DNA from: Aldehydirespirator sp965221185
Lineage (GTDB): Bacteria > Actinomycetota > Acidimicrobiia > Acidimicrobiales > Aldehydirespiratoraceae
Direction: 5' to 3'
NCBI GenBank assembly: GCA_965221185.1
Contig: OZ244866.1
Coordinates: 992,001 to 1,056,000 of the forward strand
DNA: 64,000 bases
Shown: positions 1 through 8,206 of the stretch, in pieces
How positions within the stretch are numbered: the first letter of the stretch is position 1
How the letters are laid out: each line of letters starts with the position of its first letter
The notes under the pieces: model-generated
What the model saw: the letters and a program-made list of their open reading frames with translations, nothing else
Told to the model about the DNA's origin: nothing
Databases searched by the model: none
Translations under genes and position numbers: made by a program

Positions 1-37
1 CTCAACCACCCCGCTCCCCACGTTCCCGCGCAGGCTC
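1..37 (-). mobile_element. Terminal 37 bp of an inverted ISL3-type copy
   Basis: Positions 1-37 are the exact reverse complement of 1672-1708, which is the left end of the ISL3-type element further right, starting at its first base. The simplest reading is that another copy of that element lies left of the window, in opposite orientation, with its transposase reading away from the window, and that its end is at position 37. The body of that copy cannot be seen. Confidence 0.75.
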
Positions 38-126
38 CATGTCTCTCCCGCGACCAGGTTGATGACGGCCTGGACCGTCGTCAACGTACCAGCGGCCTGT
101 GCGAGAACGCGGGAAGGGTCGCTCAT
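38..126 (-). pseudogene. 5' fragment of a gene cut by the left insertion sequence
   Basis: On the minus strand an ATG at 126-124 is preceded by GGAGG with proper spacing (ggaggctcacaATG). It opens a frame reading MSDPSRVLAQAAGTLTTVQA and then VINLVAGETW, which looks like real protein. At position 37 it runs into the terminal repeat of the ISL3-type copy, so only about 30 native residues remain. I do not recognise the family. The frame stays open to the window edge, so a short chimeric product is possible. Confidence 0.5.
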
Positions 127-469
127 TGTGAGCCTCCGCCCCCTTGCGCAGACCCCGCGGGGCTACGGCGACGATGGCTTGCGCCTCCGGCGGCTACTCC
201 CTCCTCGCTGTCTGCCTTTTGCCTTCTTGTCTGCGACCCTTCCCTGGCTCCGTGTTTCTTGCCGGGTGCCGTGTCTCTCTGGAGGGGTGCGGATGGCCTC
301 TGCTTGCGCTGGTGCGGAGGCCGATGACGGTGGGCTAGTCGCTGTTGGGGTTGCGGTCAGTGTGAGCGTGCGCTGAGCGCTGGTTGTGGGCCGAGATTCT
401 GGAACTGCGGGCTGGGGTGGAGTCGTTGGGGGCGGGCGTGTCGGCGCGGTACGCCAGTGGCATCCCGGC
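127..469. other. Intergenic stretch without a supported gene
   Basis: Several overlapping frames are open here on both strands, but they are the usual by-product of high GC. None has a convincing ribosome binding site, and their translations are low-complexity Arg/Pro/Ser-rich. The stretch holds the leader of the minus-strand gene fragment ending at 126 and, at its right end, the promoter of the micropeptide at 527. Confidence 0.5.
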
Positions 470-491
470 TGTCGTACCCGGTCGCTGTAAT
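470..491 (+). promoter_or_regulatory. RecA-NDp/PafBC-like promoter of first micropeptide
   Basis: TGTCG at 470-474 is followed by the -10-like TGTAAT at 486-491, an offset of 16 bp from the T of TGTC. The same offset occurs at 7374/7390, 7972/7988 and 16697/16713. The known RecA-NDp consensus of mycobacteria is TGTCRGTG, eight bases, then TANNNT, which has this spacing. Around this box and the one at 7972 the DNA is alike: CTGTC(G/A)TACCC followed by TCGCTG(T/C)AATGG. Damage control is inference. Confidence 0.5.
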
Positions 492-526
492 GGGCGTGGT
501 CGGACCGCCAACGAGAAGGGAACACG

Positions 527-682
527 ATGCGGAAGACGAAGGAAGCCTCCGGGGCGCTTCTGGCCATAGGGCTGGTGCTGTCTCTGGTGGGGATGTGGAC
601 TGGATGGACCGAGGTCGTCGCGGCTTGGGCGTTGGGCCACATCGTTGACCTGATTCCTGACTACGCGGAGAGGGCGCAGTGA
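527..682 (+). CDS. Single-pass membrane micropeptide, copy 1
   Basis: This frame encodes 51 residues beginning MRKTKEASGALLAIGLVLSL. A short basic N-terminus is followed by one hydrophobic helix (about residues 10-24) and an amphipathic tail ending in YAERAQ. A good ribosome binding site (gagaaggga) lies 6 nt before the ATG. A paralogue sits at 8031 with the same first nine residues, the same GGAACACG just before the ATG and a matching upstream promoter, so the pair was duplicated together with its control region. No family is recognised. A toxic or stress-induced membrane peptide is possible but unproven. Confidence 0.6.
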   Translation: MRKTKEASGALLAIGLVLSLVGMWTGWTEVVAAWALGHIVDLIPDYAERAQ

Positions 683-894
683 GGGTCGCGCAGGGTCTAC
701 GGAACTGCTGCCATCGTGGATCTGGACCGCTCTGGTCTCTTGGAGGGTCTTGGTGTGAGCTGTTAGGGGCGAGGTCGGCGGCCGCCGGTAAGTTACAGGG
801 GTGGCATACGGAGCCGAACAGTCGGAACAGGCATGGCGGGCGGTGGGCATGCCGTCTTGGGTGGAGTGCATCGTGCCCTCGGCAGGTGTGACCG

Positions 895-1575
895 ATGCCT
901 AAGGCGAGACATGCCATGAGGCGGCTGCTTCGTCGCGATGACAGGCTCTGCGGGGTTCACCTCGGCGGCTGCGGAAAGGAGATCGCTCCGGGGCAGAGCC
1001 CCAACCGTGACCACATCATCCCGCGGTCATTGTTCAAGAAGGTGGCGCTAGGCAGGGAGTACGAGTTTGAACAGGACTGGAACTGCCAGCCCATGCACGA
1101 AGCCTGCAATACTTCCAAGGCGTTCCAGATGGACAGCTGGCCACGCTTCGGCTGCCGGTGCCATTTCCTGCAAGTAGTCGAAGGCGACTTGTATGTCTGC
1201 ACCACGGGCAAGGTCGGACAAGGAAGCCACAAGCTTCTATCCAACGTCGTAGATGATTTCCCAGAGTCGCCGGAAAGGGTGGATGCCCGCGTCGTTGTAG
1301 GGCATCACAAAGACACCCAAGAGCAACGCTTCGTCGGGTTCAGAAAGGACCGGTATGGATACATGCTCCCTGGCATTCATGCCCGTGAAGTTGACTGGTT
1401 CAATCTTCATGAACAGGCACGGGTGGGATTGCCCACGCCGGAGCGGTTCTGGGTGGATGAGCGTGGACGCATCACCCGTACTTGGGGAATGTCGCGCAAA
1501 TCTATTGCAACGTGCGAGCACGTTCCGTCCTTACGGGAAAATCCCATTGAAGCGCTCATCGGGCGCCCGTCATAA
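895..1575 (+). CDS. HNH-type endonuclease-like protein
   Basis: The protein has 226 residues. Its N-terminal third carries an HNH-like metal-binding arrangement: Cys19 and Cys26 (CG-x4-GGCGK), Asp39-His40 in DHIIPRS, Asn63, and His68-x2-Cys71-Asn72 in HEACN, with another Cys/His cluster at 87-90 (CRCH). These features suit an HNH nuclease acting on DNA. The C-terminal 120 residues are not recognised. The gene stands alone between the inverted ISL3 end at position 37 and the ISL3 copy starting at 1672, so it may be a solitary restriction or mobile-element nuclease. An alternative start is Met8. No strong ribosome binding site is visible. Confidence 0.7.
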   Translation: MPKARHAMRRLLRRDDRLCGVHLGGCGKEIAPGQSPNRDHIIPRSLFKKVALGREYEFEQDWNCQPMHEACNTSKAFQMDSWPRFGCRCHFLQVVEGDLYVCTTGKVGQGSHKLLSNVVDDFPESPERVDARVVVGHHKDTQEQRFVGFRKDRYGYMLPGIHAREVDWFNLHEQARVGLPTPERFWVDERGRITRTWGMSRKSIATCEHVPSLRENPIEALIGRPS

Positions 1576-2808
1576 CAAGGCCCAAGTTCCCCCGCTAGCG
1601 GCTGCTCGCTGAGTCTCGCCTAGCGCTTGGTCTTGCCCTGCCTCTTGAAGTGCTCCCGTAGCAGCTTGATTGAGCCTGCGCGGGAACGTGGGGAGCGGGG
1701 TGGTTGAGGGTCCCTGAGTAGGGGTCGGGGCCCTGCTGGGATCGGTGATGTCAACGTCAGCGATCCAGGAGGGCCCCGATGGCTTCCGATGTTATGGGGG
1801 TGCGGCTGCACCTGCGCCAGGTCCGCGTGCTCGCGGTGGTTGTTGACACTGCCGAGGAGTTGAGGGTGCGGGTCGAGTCGACCGTGAGGCGTCCTCGTTG
1901 CCCGCACTGCGGGTTCAAGTGCCACAGGGTCCATGACACCCGCGAGCGCGCGGTGCGCGACCTTGAGGTGTCGGGGCGGCGCACGACGCTGGTGTGGATG
2001 CGGCGGCGGTTCGTGTGCGGCGGCTGCGACAGCCGGTGGCTCGAGGAGCACCCCGAGTTCGACGGACGGCTGACGCGGCGCCTGGCGCAGCGTCTGGTCG
2101 CGGACGCGCAGGCGATGACGATCCGTGCGGTGGTGCGCCGCCACGGTGTGAGCTGGCCGTCAGTGAACGCGCTGGTGAGGGCCTGGTCGGGGCTCGTCGC
2201 CGAGCATCGCCGCAGCCGGCGGTGCCGGGTGCTGTTGGTCGATGAGACCTCCATGCGCAAGCGCCACCGCTACGTCACCGTCATCGTCAACGCGGACACC
2301 GGCCGGACCCTGGCGATGGTCGAGCACCGCAGCAGCGCTGCGCTGTCAGCGTTTTTGATGTCACAGGGCCACAAGTGGCGCAGAGGAGTCAAAGTCGTCG
2401 TCACCGACGGGTCGCGCGCCTACAAGGCCTCCGTGGACGCCTGCTTGCCCCACGCCCGCCACGTGCTGGACCGCTTCCACGTCATCAGATGGTTCTGTGC
2501 GGGGCTCACCGCGGTGCGCCGCGACATCCAGCGCCGCGAGCCCCACGGCGTCAAGCCCGCCTTCGACCCAGAGGTGTTCAGAGCCCGGTTCTTGCTGCTG
2601 CGGCGTGGCGACACCCTCACCGGCGCCGACCAGGCCCGCCTCGACGCCCTCTTTGACACGCACCCGCGGCTCAAAGCCGGCTGGCAGGCCCTACAGGAGC
2701 TCCACGGCCTCTACCTCGCCAACGACCACCAAGGCGCCCTAGGAGACTGTTGAGTAATTCGGTCCGGGGTGCTCGCGTTTGTGGTGGTGGGGTGGGAGAA
2801 TGGGGGTC

Positions 2809-4467
2809 ATGCAGGGAACTGAGGGACCGGATCGGGTGCTGTTGGACGCGTTGGGCCTGTGTGGGGGTCTGGTGCGTGAGGGGTCGCTGTATCGGTTCTT
2901 GGCCGAGAACCGGCTGCGGCTGTTCCCTGATGAGATGTTCGCGGATCTCTTCGGGCCTCGGGGCCGGCCGTCGGTGCCGGGTTCGGTGGTGGCGACGGTG
3001 ATGGTCCTGCAGGCCTTGGAGGGGTGCTCTGACCGTGAGGCGGCCGAGCGGCTGCGGTGTGATCTGCGCTGGAAGGCCGCGGCGGGTCTGGCCGTGGACG
3101 ATGAGGGGTTCCACTACAGCGTGCTGGCGCTGTGGCGCCAGCGGCTGCGCGCGAGCGGGCGCCCGGAGCGGGTCTTCGACGCGGTGCGCGAGCTGGCCGC
3201 GGCCTGCGGGGCGCTGTCGAAGAGCCGCCGCCGGGCGCTTGACTCCACGGTGCTGTTTGACGCGGTGGCGACCCAGGACACCTACACGATGATCGCGGCT
3301 GCGATCAGGCGCTGCCGCCGACTCATCGGCGAGGCCGCTGATCTGGAGCTGATGCGCGACTACCGCGTTGGGGCCAAGCCGTCGTGTGTGTGGTCTGATC
3401 GCGATGAGCGGGCCTGGCTCGTCGACGAGTTGGTCACCGACGCCCAGGCGGTTCTCAAAGCAGTGGAGGGCCTCGAGCTCACAGGCGAACAAGCCGACGC
3501 GGCGGCGCTCTTGGCCGCGGTGGCCGGCCAAGACGTCGAGCCGGACCCGAAGGTGCCGGGACGCTGGCGCATCGCGCGCCGCGTCGCTGAGGGCCGCATC
3601 ATCTCAACAGCAGACCCCGAGGCCCGCCACGCCCGCAAGACCCGCTCTGTGCGCCGCGACGGCTACAAGGCCCACATCGTCGCAGAGCCCGAAACCGGCA
3701 TCATCACCGCCGCAGAACTCACCCCAGCAGACGCCTCAGACGCCAAAGTCGGCGCCCGGCTCCTCACCACCGACACCACCGCCACCACCGCCACCGACGA
3801 CACCGCCACCGACGACACCGACGACGACACCGACACCGACGACGACACCGACACCACCGACACCGACACCGACGACACCGACACCACCGACACCGACGAC
3901 GGCGCCGAGCCTGGGGGCAGGCTGGTGCTGGCGGACTCCGCGTACGCGTCGGGCGAGGCGCTCGAGGCCTTCACCGGCGCCGGATGGGACACCGCGATCA
4001 AGCCCATCGAACCCACCGCGCGCATCGCCGGGGGCTTGACCCGAGACGACTTCGACATCGACGCCGGCGCACAGACCGTGACCTGCCCCGCAGGACACAC
4101 CAGGCCCGTCACCTCGGGCGCGGCGCGCTTCGGCAAGCTGTGCGCGGCGTGCCCGCTGCGGGCGCGCTGCACCACCTCTGAGCGGGGTCGCAGCGTCACC
4201 GTCGACGCCCACCACGCCCACCGCGAGGCCAACAGGGGCCGCTGGAGGCGCGCCGGCACCCAGGCCGCGTACCGCCGGCACCGGCCCATGGCCGAGCGAA
4301 GCATCGCCTGGCTCACCCGAGGCAAAGCCAGACGCGTCCCCTACCGCGGCGTCGCCGCCAACAACCTCTGGCTCACCACCAGAGCCGCCGCAGTCAACCT
4401 CGCGCGTCTCACCAACCTCGGCCTCACCCACAACGGAACCGGATTCGCCCTGCCAACCCCCGCCTGA
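2809..4467 (+). CDS. IS1182-family transposase with Asp/Thr tract
   Basis: The protein has 552 residues. It has the DUF772-type N-terminus (RFLAENRLRLFPDEMFADLF, then RPSVPGSVVATVMVLQ), the DDE start (RALDSTVLFDAV) and a C-terminal Cys-rich block (CAACPLRARCT) followed by MAERSIAWL, as in IS1182 transposases. Between about residues 320 and 365 lies a run made almost only of Thr, Asp and Ala, encoded by a GACACC-type microsatellite (about 3765-3902), just before the catalytic segment LVLADSAYASGEAL. I chose ATG 2809 because GGGAG lies upstream at suitable spacing. Upstream in-frame starts at 2779 and 2800 are less likely. Confidence 0.85.
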   Translation: MQGTEGPDRVLLDALGLCGGLVREGSLYRFLAENRLRLFPDEMFADLFGPRGRPSVPGSVVATVMVLQALEGCSDREAAERLRCDLRWKAAAGLAVDDEGFHYSVLALWRQRLRASGRPERVFDAVRELAAACGALSKSRRRALDSTVLFDAVATQDTYTMIAAAIRRCRRLIGEAADLELMRDYRVGAKPSCVWSDRDERAWLVDELVTDAQAVLKAVEGLELTGEQADAAALLAAVAGQDVEPDPKVPGRWRIARRVAEGRIISTADPEARHARKTRSVRRDGYKAHIVAEPETGIITAAELTPADASDAKVGARLLTTDTTATTATDDTATDDTDDDTDTDDDTDTTDTDTDDTDTTDTDDGAEPGGRLVLADSAYASGEALEAFTGAGWDTAIKPIEPTARIAGGLTRDDFDIDAGAQTVTCPAGHTRPVTSGAARFGKLCAACPLRARCTTSERGRSVTVDAHHAHREANRGRWRRAGTQAAYRRHRPMAERSIAWLTRGKARRVPYRGVAANNLWLTTRAAAVNLARLTNLGLTHNGTGFALPTPA

Positions 4468-4531
4468 CACCCCCACCGGAGCCCGACTCGCCCCGCCAAC
4501 CCCCGCCTGACACCCCCACCGCAACCCGACC
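4446..4531 (+). repeat. Two-copy 43-bp tandem repeat at transposase end
   Basis: A 43-bp unit containing GCCAACCCCCGCCTGACACC occurs twice in tandem with few differences. It spans the transposase stop codon and the start of the untranslated tail of the IS1182-type element. Confidence 0.7.
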
Positions 4532-5207
4532 CTGCCCAACGCGCACACCCCGCACCAAAAGGAACCCGGCAGCCAACACCGCGCAGCCACACGACCGCCA
4601 CACCGCGGCCGGCAACCCCACTTGCTCAACAGTCTCCTAGAGGCCCTGGGACGGTTCTGCGACCTCTATGAGACCGGAGAGCTGCCCGAGTACCACGACA
4701 CCGTCGACACCTTCATCGCATGGTCAGACGAGATCCTGGCCTGGCACCACACAGACCGAGCTTCCAACGGACGCATCGAGGGAACAAACAACCTGCTCCA
4801 AGTCCTGCGCCGAACCGCCCACGGCTTCACCAACCCCACCAACTTCGAAGCCCGCGGCATCCTCGTGACATAATGACCCCAACCGGTGCCAGCAACCCTC
4901 ATCCCACGATTACGCGCAGGGCCGCTTGATTTCGTCTTCGGAGGGTTCGGTCTCTGCACGGAAATCTGCAAGTTATGGAGTCTGGCCCCAAGAATTATGG
5001 CGACCCCCTTCCGGCGCGGTCGGCTACCGTGCCTGAGCACCGCCTTTGCCAACCCGCTAACCGGCCACTGAGGGGTGATCGCGGGTTCGCCCCGCTCGCG
5101 ATTGCGAGTTACAGCCAAGTCGGCTGACCGCGGCCAGCCAGTACGGACCTACCGAGTCGGCGAGTCTGGTCTGGCGGTCGAGGCCATTCCAGGCCAGACT
5201 CGGGCCG

Positions 5208-5684
5208 ATGGCACCCACGCTGTATTTGCTCTGTGGGCTACCCGCAGCCGGCAAGACCACGCGAGCACGCGAGCTGGAAGCGGCCGCCAACGCCGTTCGG
5301 TTGACGGCCGACGAGTGGATTGCTCGCCTGTATCCAGACGACTCTGAGGCTGCGGCGCGAGACGAGCGCCGTGACAGAGTCGAAGGGCTGCAGTGGCAGT
5401 TCGTCGAACGGCTGCTACAGATCGGCACCGATGTTGTGCTGGACTGGGGACTCTGGACCCGAACGGAACGCGCCCGCTACCGACAGCGTGCCGAAGCATT
5501 GCGAGCCCAGGTGCAGATCGAGCTTGTCGAAGCCCCACTCAGCGTGTTGCAAGCGCGACTTGCGGCGCGCAACCGTGACCTTCCACCCGGCACGTTCCGC
5601 ATCTCCGCGGAAGAGATGGAAGAGTTCGCAAGCCTGTTTGAGCGCCCTACCGCGGAGGAGATGGCTGCCGGACGAGACGATTGA
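5208..5684 (+). CDS. P-loop kinase-like ATPase
   Basis: The protein has 158 residues. Walker A is GLPAAGKTT at residues 10-18, preceded by a hydrophobic strand (LYLLC). An acidic DEW motif follows at about residue 35, then VVLDWGLWTR around residue 77 and a basic helix with RLAARNRD (lid-like) at about 118-125. This is the layout of the small predicted kinases of the COG0645/zeta-toxin-like P-loop group, which phosphorylate a small molecule or RNA; the substrate is unknown. It stands alone, just right of the ISL3 element, with no visible antitoxin partner. No clear ribosome binding site is seen before the ATG. Confidence 0.75.
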   Translation: MAPTLYLLCGLPAAGKTTRARELEAAANAVRLTADEWIARLYPDDSEAAARDERRDRVEGLQWQFVERLLQIGTDVVLDWGLWTRTERARYRQRAEALRAQVQIELVEAPLSVLQARLAARNRDLPPGTFRISAEEMEEFASLFERPTAEEMAAGRDD

Positions 5685-5931
5685 ACGACGATCGTCGAAT
5701 GCAGCCCGCTTCACCCGAGGGACGACTGACTGGAACCGCTGACTACTGGATACCGCCCTCTGGGAGGCGTTGAACTGGTGCCCATCGCCACCGCGCCCGC
5801 TCCTCACACTTCTTCTTGCGGTAGTCGCCGATGAGTCCGTTGGGCAGGTATCTCAGAGTCCAGGGCATCCAGGGTGGGGAACAGCGACGCGCCGTGGAGT
5901 CGATCACCGAGCGCACCGTCGAGGCGGTCAG

Positions 5932-6306
5932 GGCCCGCCCGAGCCGGCGCGGCGATGGTGGGAGGATCTGGTGAACGAAACTGAGCGAGTGGGGGTTCCG
6001 TGGCTGGTGGCGGCAGGGTTCGTGCGACTGCTCACCCACCCCAATGTCCCGAACACCCCAGCGGCTCCGGAGCACGCCGTTGACCTCATGGCCGAATGGT
6101 TCCGCTCACCCAGCGTCACACCGTTGAACCCGGGCACTCAGCACATCACGATCTTCCGCAACATGCTGGCCGCCGCTGGCGTAGGGGGGAACCTCGTCAC
6201 CGACGCCCACATCGCCGCGTTGGCCATCGAGCATCAAGCCGAGGTCCACTCCAACGACAGCGACTTCGCACGCTTCCCGGGACTGCGCTGGCGCAACCCG
6301 CTTTGA
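5932..6306 (+). pseudogene. N-terminally truncated VapC-like PIN toxin
   Basis: The conserved part reads ARRWWEDLVNETERVG, VPWLVAAGFVRLLTHPNVP and then LVTDAHIAALAIEHQAEVHS with NDSDFARFPGLRWRNPL, which is the middle and C-terminal part of a VapC ribonuclease with its TDA and NDSDF acidic motifs. The usual first strand (M-x3-DAN-x-LLYA), which carries the first catalytic Asp, is absent upstream in any frame, and no antitoxin is recognisable. I read it as a toxin remnant. A short product from GTG 5971 would lack one catalytic residue. Confidence 0.65.
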
Positions 6307-6427
6307 CCCCGCACCGCCCCGACGCCTTGATGTGCTATGGGATCTCGCCTCCAAAGTTATGGCAACCCTGACGGGGGTTGGTAGACACCCCGCCGGAGCA
6401 GGGCGAATGACAACCCGCGAACGTCCA

Positions 6428-6829
6428 TCAGAGTTCGATGATGCACCGTCCGTCGCTCAAGGTGACATGCCATGTGGAGATGATGTCCATGCCCAACAGC
6501 ACATCGCACCCCTCCAAGGAAGTCGGTATCTGTGTAGCCACGACATCGTGCGCAGGAACTTCTGCTGTTGCCGAGAGGCCGAGGAGAACGCGGACGCGGA
6601 CCCAGAACAGGTCTGCCCAACGCTCCGTACCGTCTGCGACCGTCAGTCGGGTTTCCCCGACGATGTCGGGGCATACTTGGTTCACGACCTGGGTCGAGAT
6701 GGCCGTCATCTTCGTTCCCGTGTCGAAGATGGCTCGGAAGCCACGCTCAGGCCCATCGCGCCCTCTCGGCGCGATTGCCACGTTCAGCTTGATCAGGCCG
6801 TCAGCGACCCCGACCTCGAATGTCGGCAA
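6428..6829 (-). CDS. Retropepsin-like aspartic protease
   Basis: The protein has 133 residues. The catalytic motif is AIFDTGTKMTAIS (Asp36-Thr-Gly38), and the second conserved segment is DVLLGMDIISTW at about 109-120. Both are typical of single-domain retroviral-type aspartic proteases, which are active as homodimers. It starts at TTG 6829, 10 bp after the stop of a small partner gene on the same strand, so the two likely form one transcript. Bacterial retropepsins of this form often follow a short gene of this kind. The substrate is unknown. Confidence 0.75.
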   Translation of the reverse strand: MPTFEVGVADGLIKLNVAIAPRGRDGPERGFRAIFDTGTKMTAISTQVVNQVCPDIVGETRLTVADGTERWADLFWVRVRVLLGLSATAEVPAHDVVATQIPTSLEGCDVLLGMDIISTWHVTLSDGRCIIEL

Positions 6830-6839
6830 CGTCAGGAAA

Positions 6840-7106
6840 TCAGGTGAGAGCGAACGTGAAGATCCCGAGGCTCAGAGGCTTTGCGCCTATCGGCACAACC
6901 GAGAAGTTCCCCGAGCCGTAGCATTCGAGGCCATCCTCGCAAGCGACGTTCGCGTCGTCGTAGATGCCGACTAGGTCTTCGTCGTGCATGAGGGCGATAC
7001 GCCCGGCGTCAGTTCCTTCGAGGTCGTGCTGGTACTTGGCTTCGTAGGCGATGCGATTCAAGCGGACAGCATCGCTGCGGGTCGGATCCGACGATGGAGG
7101 CGACAA
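6840..7106 (-). CDS. Small partner protein of the retropepsin
   Basis: The protein has about 88 residues. Its core reads RIAYEAKYQHDLEGTDAGRI, ALMHDEDLVGIYDDANVACE and DGLECYGSGNFSVVPIG. The pattern (a short beta-strand pair around 'DEDLVGIYDD', then a helix and 'FSVVPIG') resembles DUF5678-like small proteins seen directly upstream of bacterial retropepsin genes. The start is placed at TTG 7106 because gggggagga lies 7 nt upstream; longer frames begin in sequence without homologous character. A substrate or regulator of the protease is a plausible role (inference). Confidence 0.55.
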   Translation of the reverse strand: MSPPSSDPTRSDAVRLNRIAYEAKYQHDLEGTDAGRIALMHDEDLVGIYDDANVACEDGLECYGSGNFSVVPIGAKPLSLGIFTFALT

Positions 7107-7373
7107 TCGGATTCCTCCCCCTAGTGCGGATGAACTGCTCCCTAATGACTTGAACGTAATTCTATCGGCCCTACAAGTCGGTGCAAGGACCATCGGCCTT
7201 GTCGCTTCTCTAGCACTCGGGGGGCGTCCCATCAAGTGGTGAGCTTTGGGGTTGAGCCTCGGTGGTTAGTTGCCGGCTGTGAGCTCGGCTGTGGTGATGG
7301 TAGCTGCTGGGGCCGGAGCTTGGCCATGGAGTCCTCTGAGAGGTAGCGGCGGGCAGGCCGTGGGCGGTTCGGC

Positions 7374-7395
7374 TGTCACGCTCACTTGGTATGTT
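7374..7395 (+). promoter_or_regulatory. RecA-NDp/PafBC-like promoter of lipoprotein gene
   Basis: TGTCA at 7374-7378 is followed exactly 16 bp after its first T by TATGTT (7390-7395), matching the TGTCR / TANNNT spacing of the mycobacterial RecA-NDp promoter. This is the best TANNNT match of the four similar boxes in the window. The expected start of transcription lies about 35 nt before the GTG at 7438. Confidence 0.5.
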
Positions 7396-7437
7396 GCCCC
7401 TCGCGTTCGTGACCAGTCCCGCGCGGGGAGGTTCTCC

Positions 7438-7890
7438 GTGAGGCGTTACCGCCGTTGGATGCCGGTACTGGCGGTCTTGACGGTGCTGGCCGCAGCTTGT
7501 GAAGCCGCATCCGAGCCTGCCGCCACTACTGCCACGGTCGCTCAGCCGGAGCCTACGGCGATCCCGGCACCCGAGGCTGAGACGGAACCGGCACGCGTCA
7601 GCGACACGTCGGAACGTGAATCTGGCACCACCGCCGTGCGCGAAGATCGTCCGAGGGGCTTCGTCGAGGCGGAGCCGGGAGCTGCGGCTCCTAGCACGAC
7701 GACTTCGACTACGCAGGCTCCCGAGCCGGGCTGCCACCCCGCTTACATGCCGTGCCTTCCCAACCTCCCCGGCGACGCGCTGAACTGCGGAGACCTGACC
7801 TCCGACCAGAAACCCGTCACTGTCAACGAAATCGGCGTAGACCCGTACCAGCTAGACCGCGACGGCGACGGACGCGGCTGCGCGAGCTGA
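7438..7890 (+). CDS. Excalibur-domain lipoprotein
   Basis: The protein has 150 residues. A basic N-terminus (VRRYRRW) leads to a hydrophobic stretch and the lipobox LAAAC, so it should be lipid-anchored outside the cytoplasmic membrane. A Pro/Thr/Ala/Glu-rich spacer follows. The C-terminus is an Excalibur calcium-binding domain with paired cysteines and the loop DRDGDGRGC. GTG 7438 is chosen because ggggagg lies 6 nt upstream and the signal peptide then begins correctly. Excalibur domains are typical of actinobacterial and firmicute surface proteins, often together with nucleases; no nuclease domain is present here. Confidence 0.75.
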   Translation: MRRYRRWMPVLAVLTVLAAACEAASEPAATTATVAQPEPTAIPAPEAETEPARVSDTSERESGTTAVREDRPRGFVEAEPGAAAPSTTTSTTQAPEPGCHPAYMPCLPNLPGDALNCGDLTSDQKPVTVNEIGVDPYQLDRDGDGRGCAS

Positions 7891-7971
7891 ACCGCCAACA
7901 TCGCTAGCCGCTGCCTCATCCGCTTCCGTTGGCAAGTGCAGACGATTCCGCCAAGTTCTCTGTTGTCTGGC

Positions 7972-7993
7972 TGTCATACCCCTTCGCTGCAAT
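7972..7993 (+). promoter_or_regulatory. RecA-NDp/PafBC-like promoter of second micropeptide
   Basis: TGTCA at 7972-7976 and TGCAAT at 7988-7993 have the same 16-bp offset as the promoter at 470. The surrounding bases are also conserved with that copy, so this promoter and its micropeptide gene were duplicated as a unit. Confidence 0.5.
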
Positions 7994-8030
7994 GGAGGCG
8001 TCGGGCAGCCAACGAGACGACCGGAACACG

Positions 8031-8126
8031 ATGCGGAAGACCAAGGAAGCCTCCGGTGTGATGCTGGCGATCATACTGGTTCTGGCGGTTGTGGGGTTGA
8101 GGTGGGACCCCGGCCCGCGCCGGTAG
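8031..8126 (+). CDS. Single-pass membrane micropeptide, copy 2
   Basis: It encodes 31 residues starting MRKTKEASGVMLAIILVLAV and ending LRWDPGPRR. It shares nine N-terminal residues and a hydrophobic helix with the 51-residue peptide at 527, but its tail is short and different. The bases before the ATG (gaccggaacacg) and the promoter are conserved between the two loci. Conservation of upstream DNA, start and signal-like helix, with loss of the tail, argues that the peptide is translated. Confidence 0.55.
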   Translation: MRKTKEASGVMLAIILVLAVVGLRWDPGPRR

Positions 8127-8206
8127 ACACGGGCCGACCAACAGCGTCACAGCCGCCTTCTTCCCGCGCTGGACACCAAGAATGTGGACTGCTGTCGTCA
8201 TACATG

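Larger units (their letters stand above)
2743..4636 (+). mobile_element. IS1182-type insertion sequence nested in the ISL3 transposase
   Basis: The ends GAGACTGTTGAGTAA (left) and GAGACTGTTGAGCAA (complement of the right end) are inverted repeats with one mismatch. The element is flanked by the palindromic tetramer CTAG at 2739-2742 and 4637-4640. Its length is 1894 bp with one transposase gene. Clean ends and an intact frame indicate a recent insertion. Confidence 0.9.
1779..4873 (+). pseudogene. ISL3-family transposase split by IS1182-type insertion
   Basis: The 5' part (1779-2742) encodes 321 residues with the ISL3 zinc finger (CPHCGFKCH, then CGGC) and the start of the DDE domain (VDETS, VTDGSRAY). 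The 3' part (4641-4873) begins EALGRFCDLYETGE and ends RGILVT. If the nested element and one CTAG copy are removed, the two parts join in frame to give about 398 residues, a full-length ISL3 transposase. A ribosome binding site (aggaggg) precedes the ATG. The gene is disrupted, but by an insertion that precise excision could reverse. Confidence 0.9.
1672..4923 (+). mobile_element. ISL3-type insertion sequence, interrupted by a nested IS
   Basis: The left end (GAGCCTGCGCGGGAACGTGG) and the complement of the right end (GGCCCTGCGCGTAATCGTGG) form imperfect terminal inverted repeats. The element is flanked on both sides by the identical octamer GCTTGATT (1664-1671 and 4924-4931), an 8-bp target duplication as is typical for ISL3. 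Without the nested 1894-bp element and its duplicated CTAG, it is about 1354 bp, a normal ISL3 size. The intact octamer shows that it arrived as a single IS and not as an arm of a composite transposon. Confidence 0.9.

Noticed and set aside
38..1671. Composite transposon carrying the HNH nuclease
   Set aside because: The right ISL3 copy has its own 8-bp duplication on both sides, so it inserted alone; the flanking base at position 38 does not match it.
4969..6368. Pair of similar motifs around AATTATGGCGACCC and AGTTATGGCAACCC
   Set aside because: They are short and imperfect, with no shared flanks. They could be traces of a mobile end, but there is too little to call.
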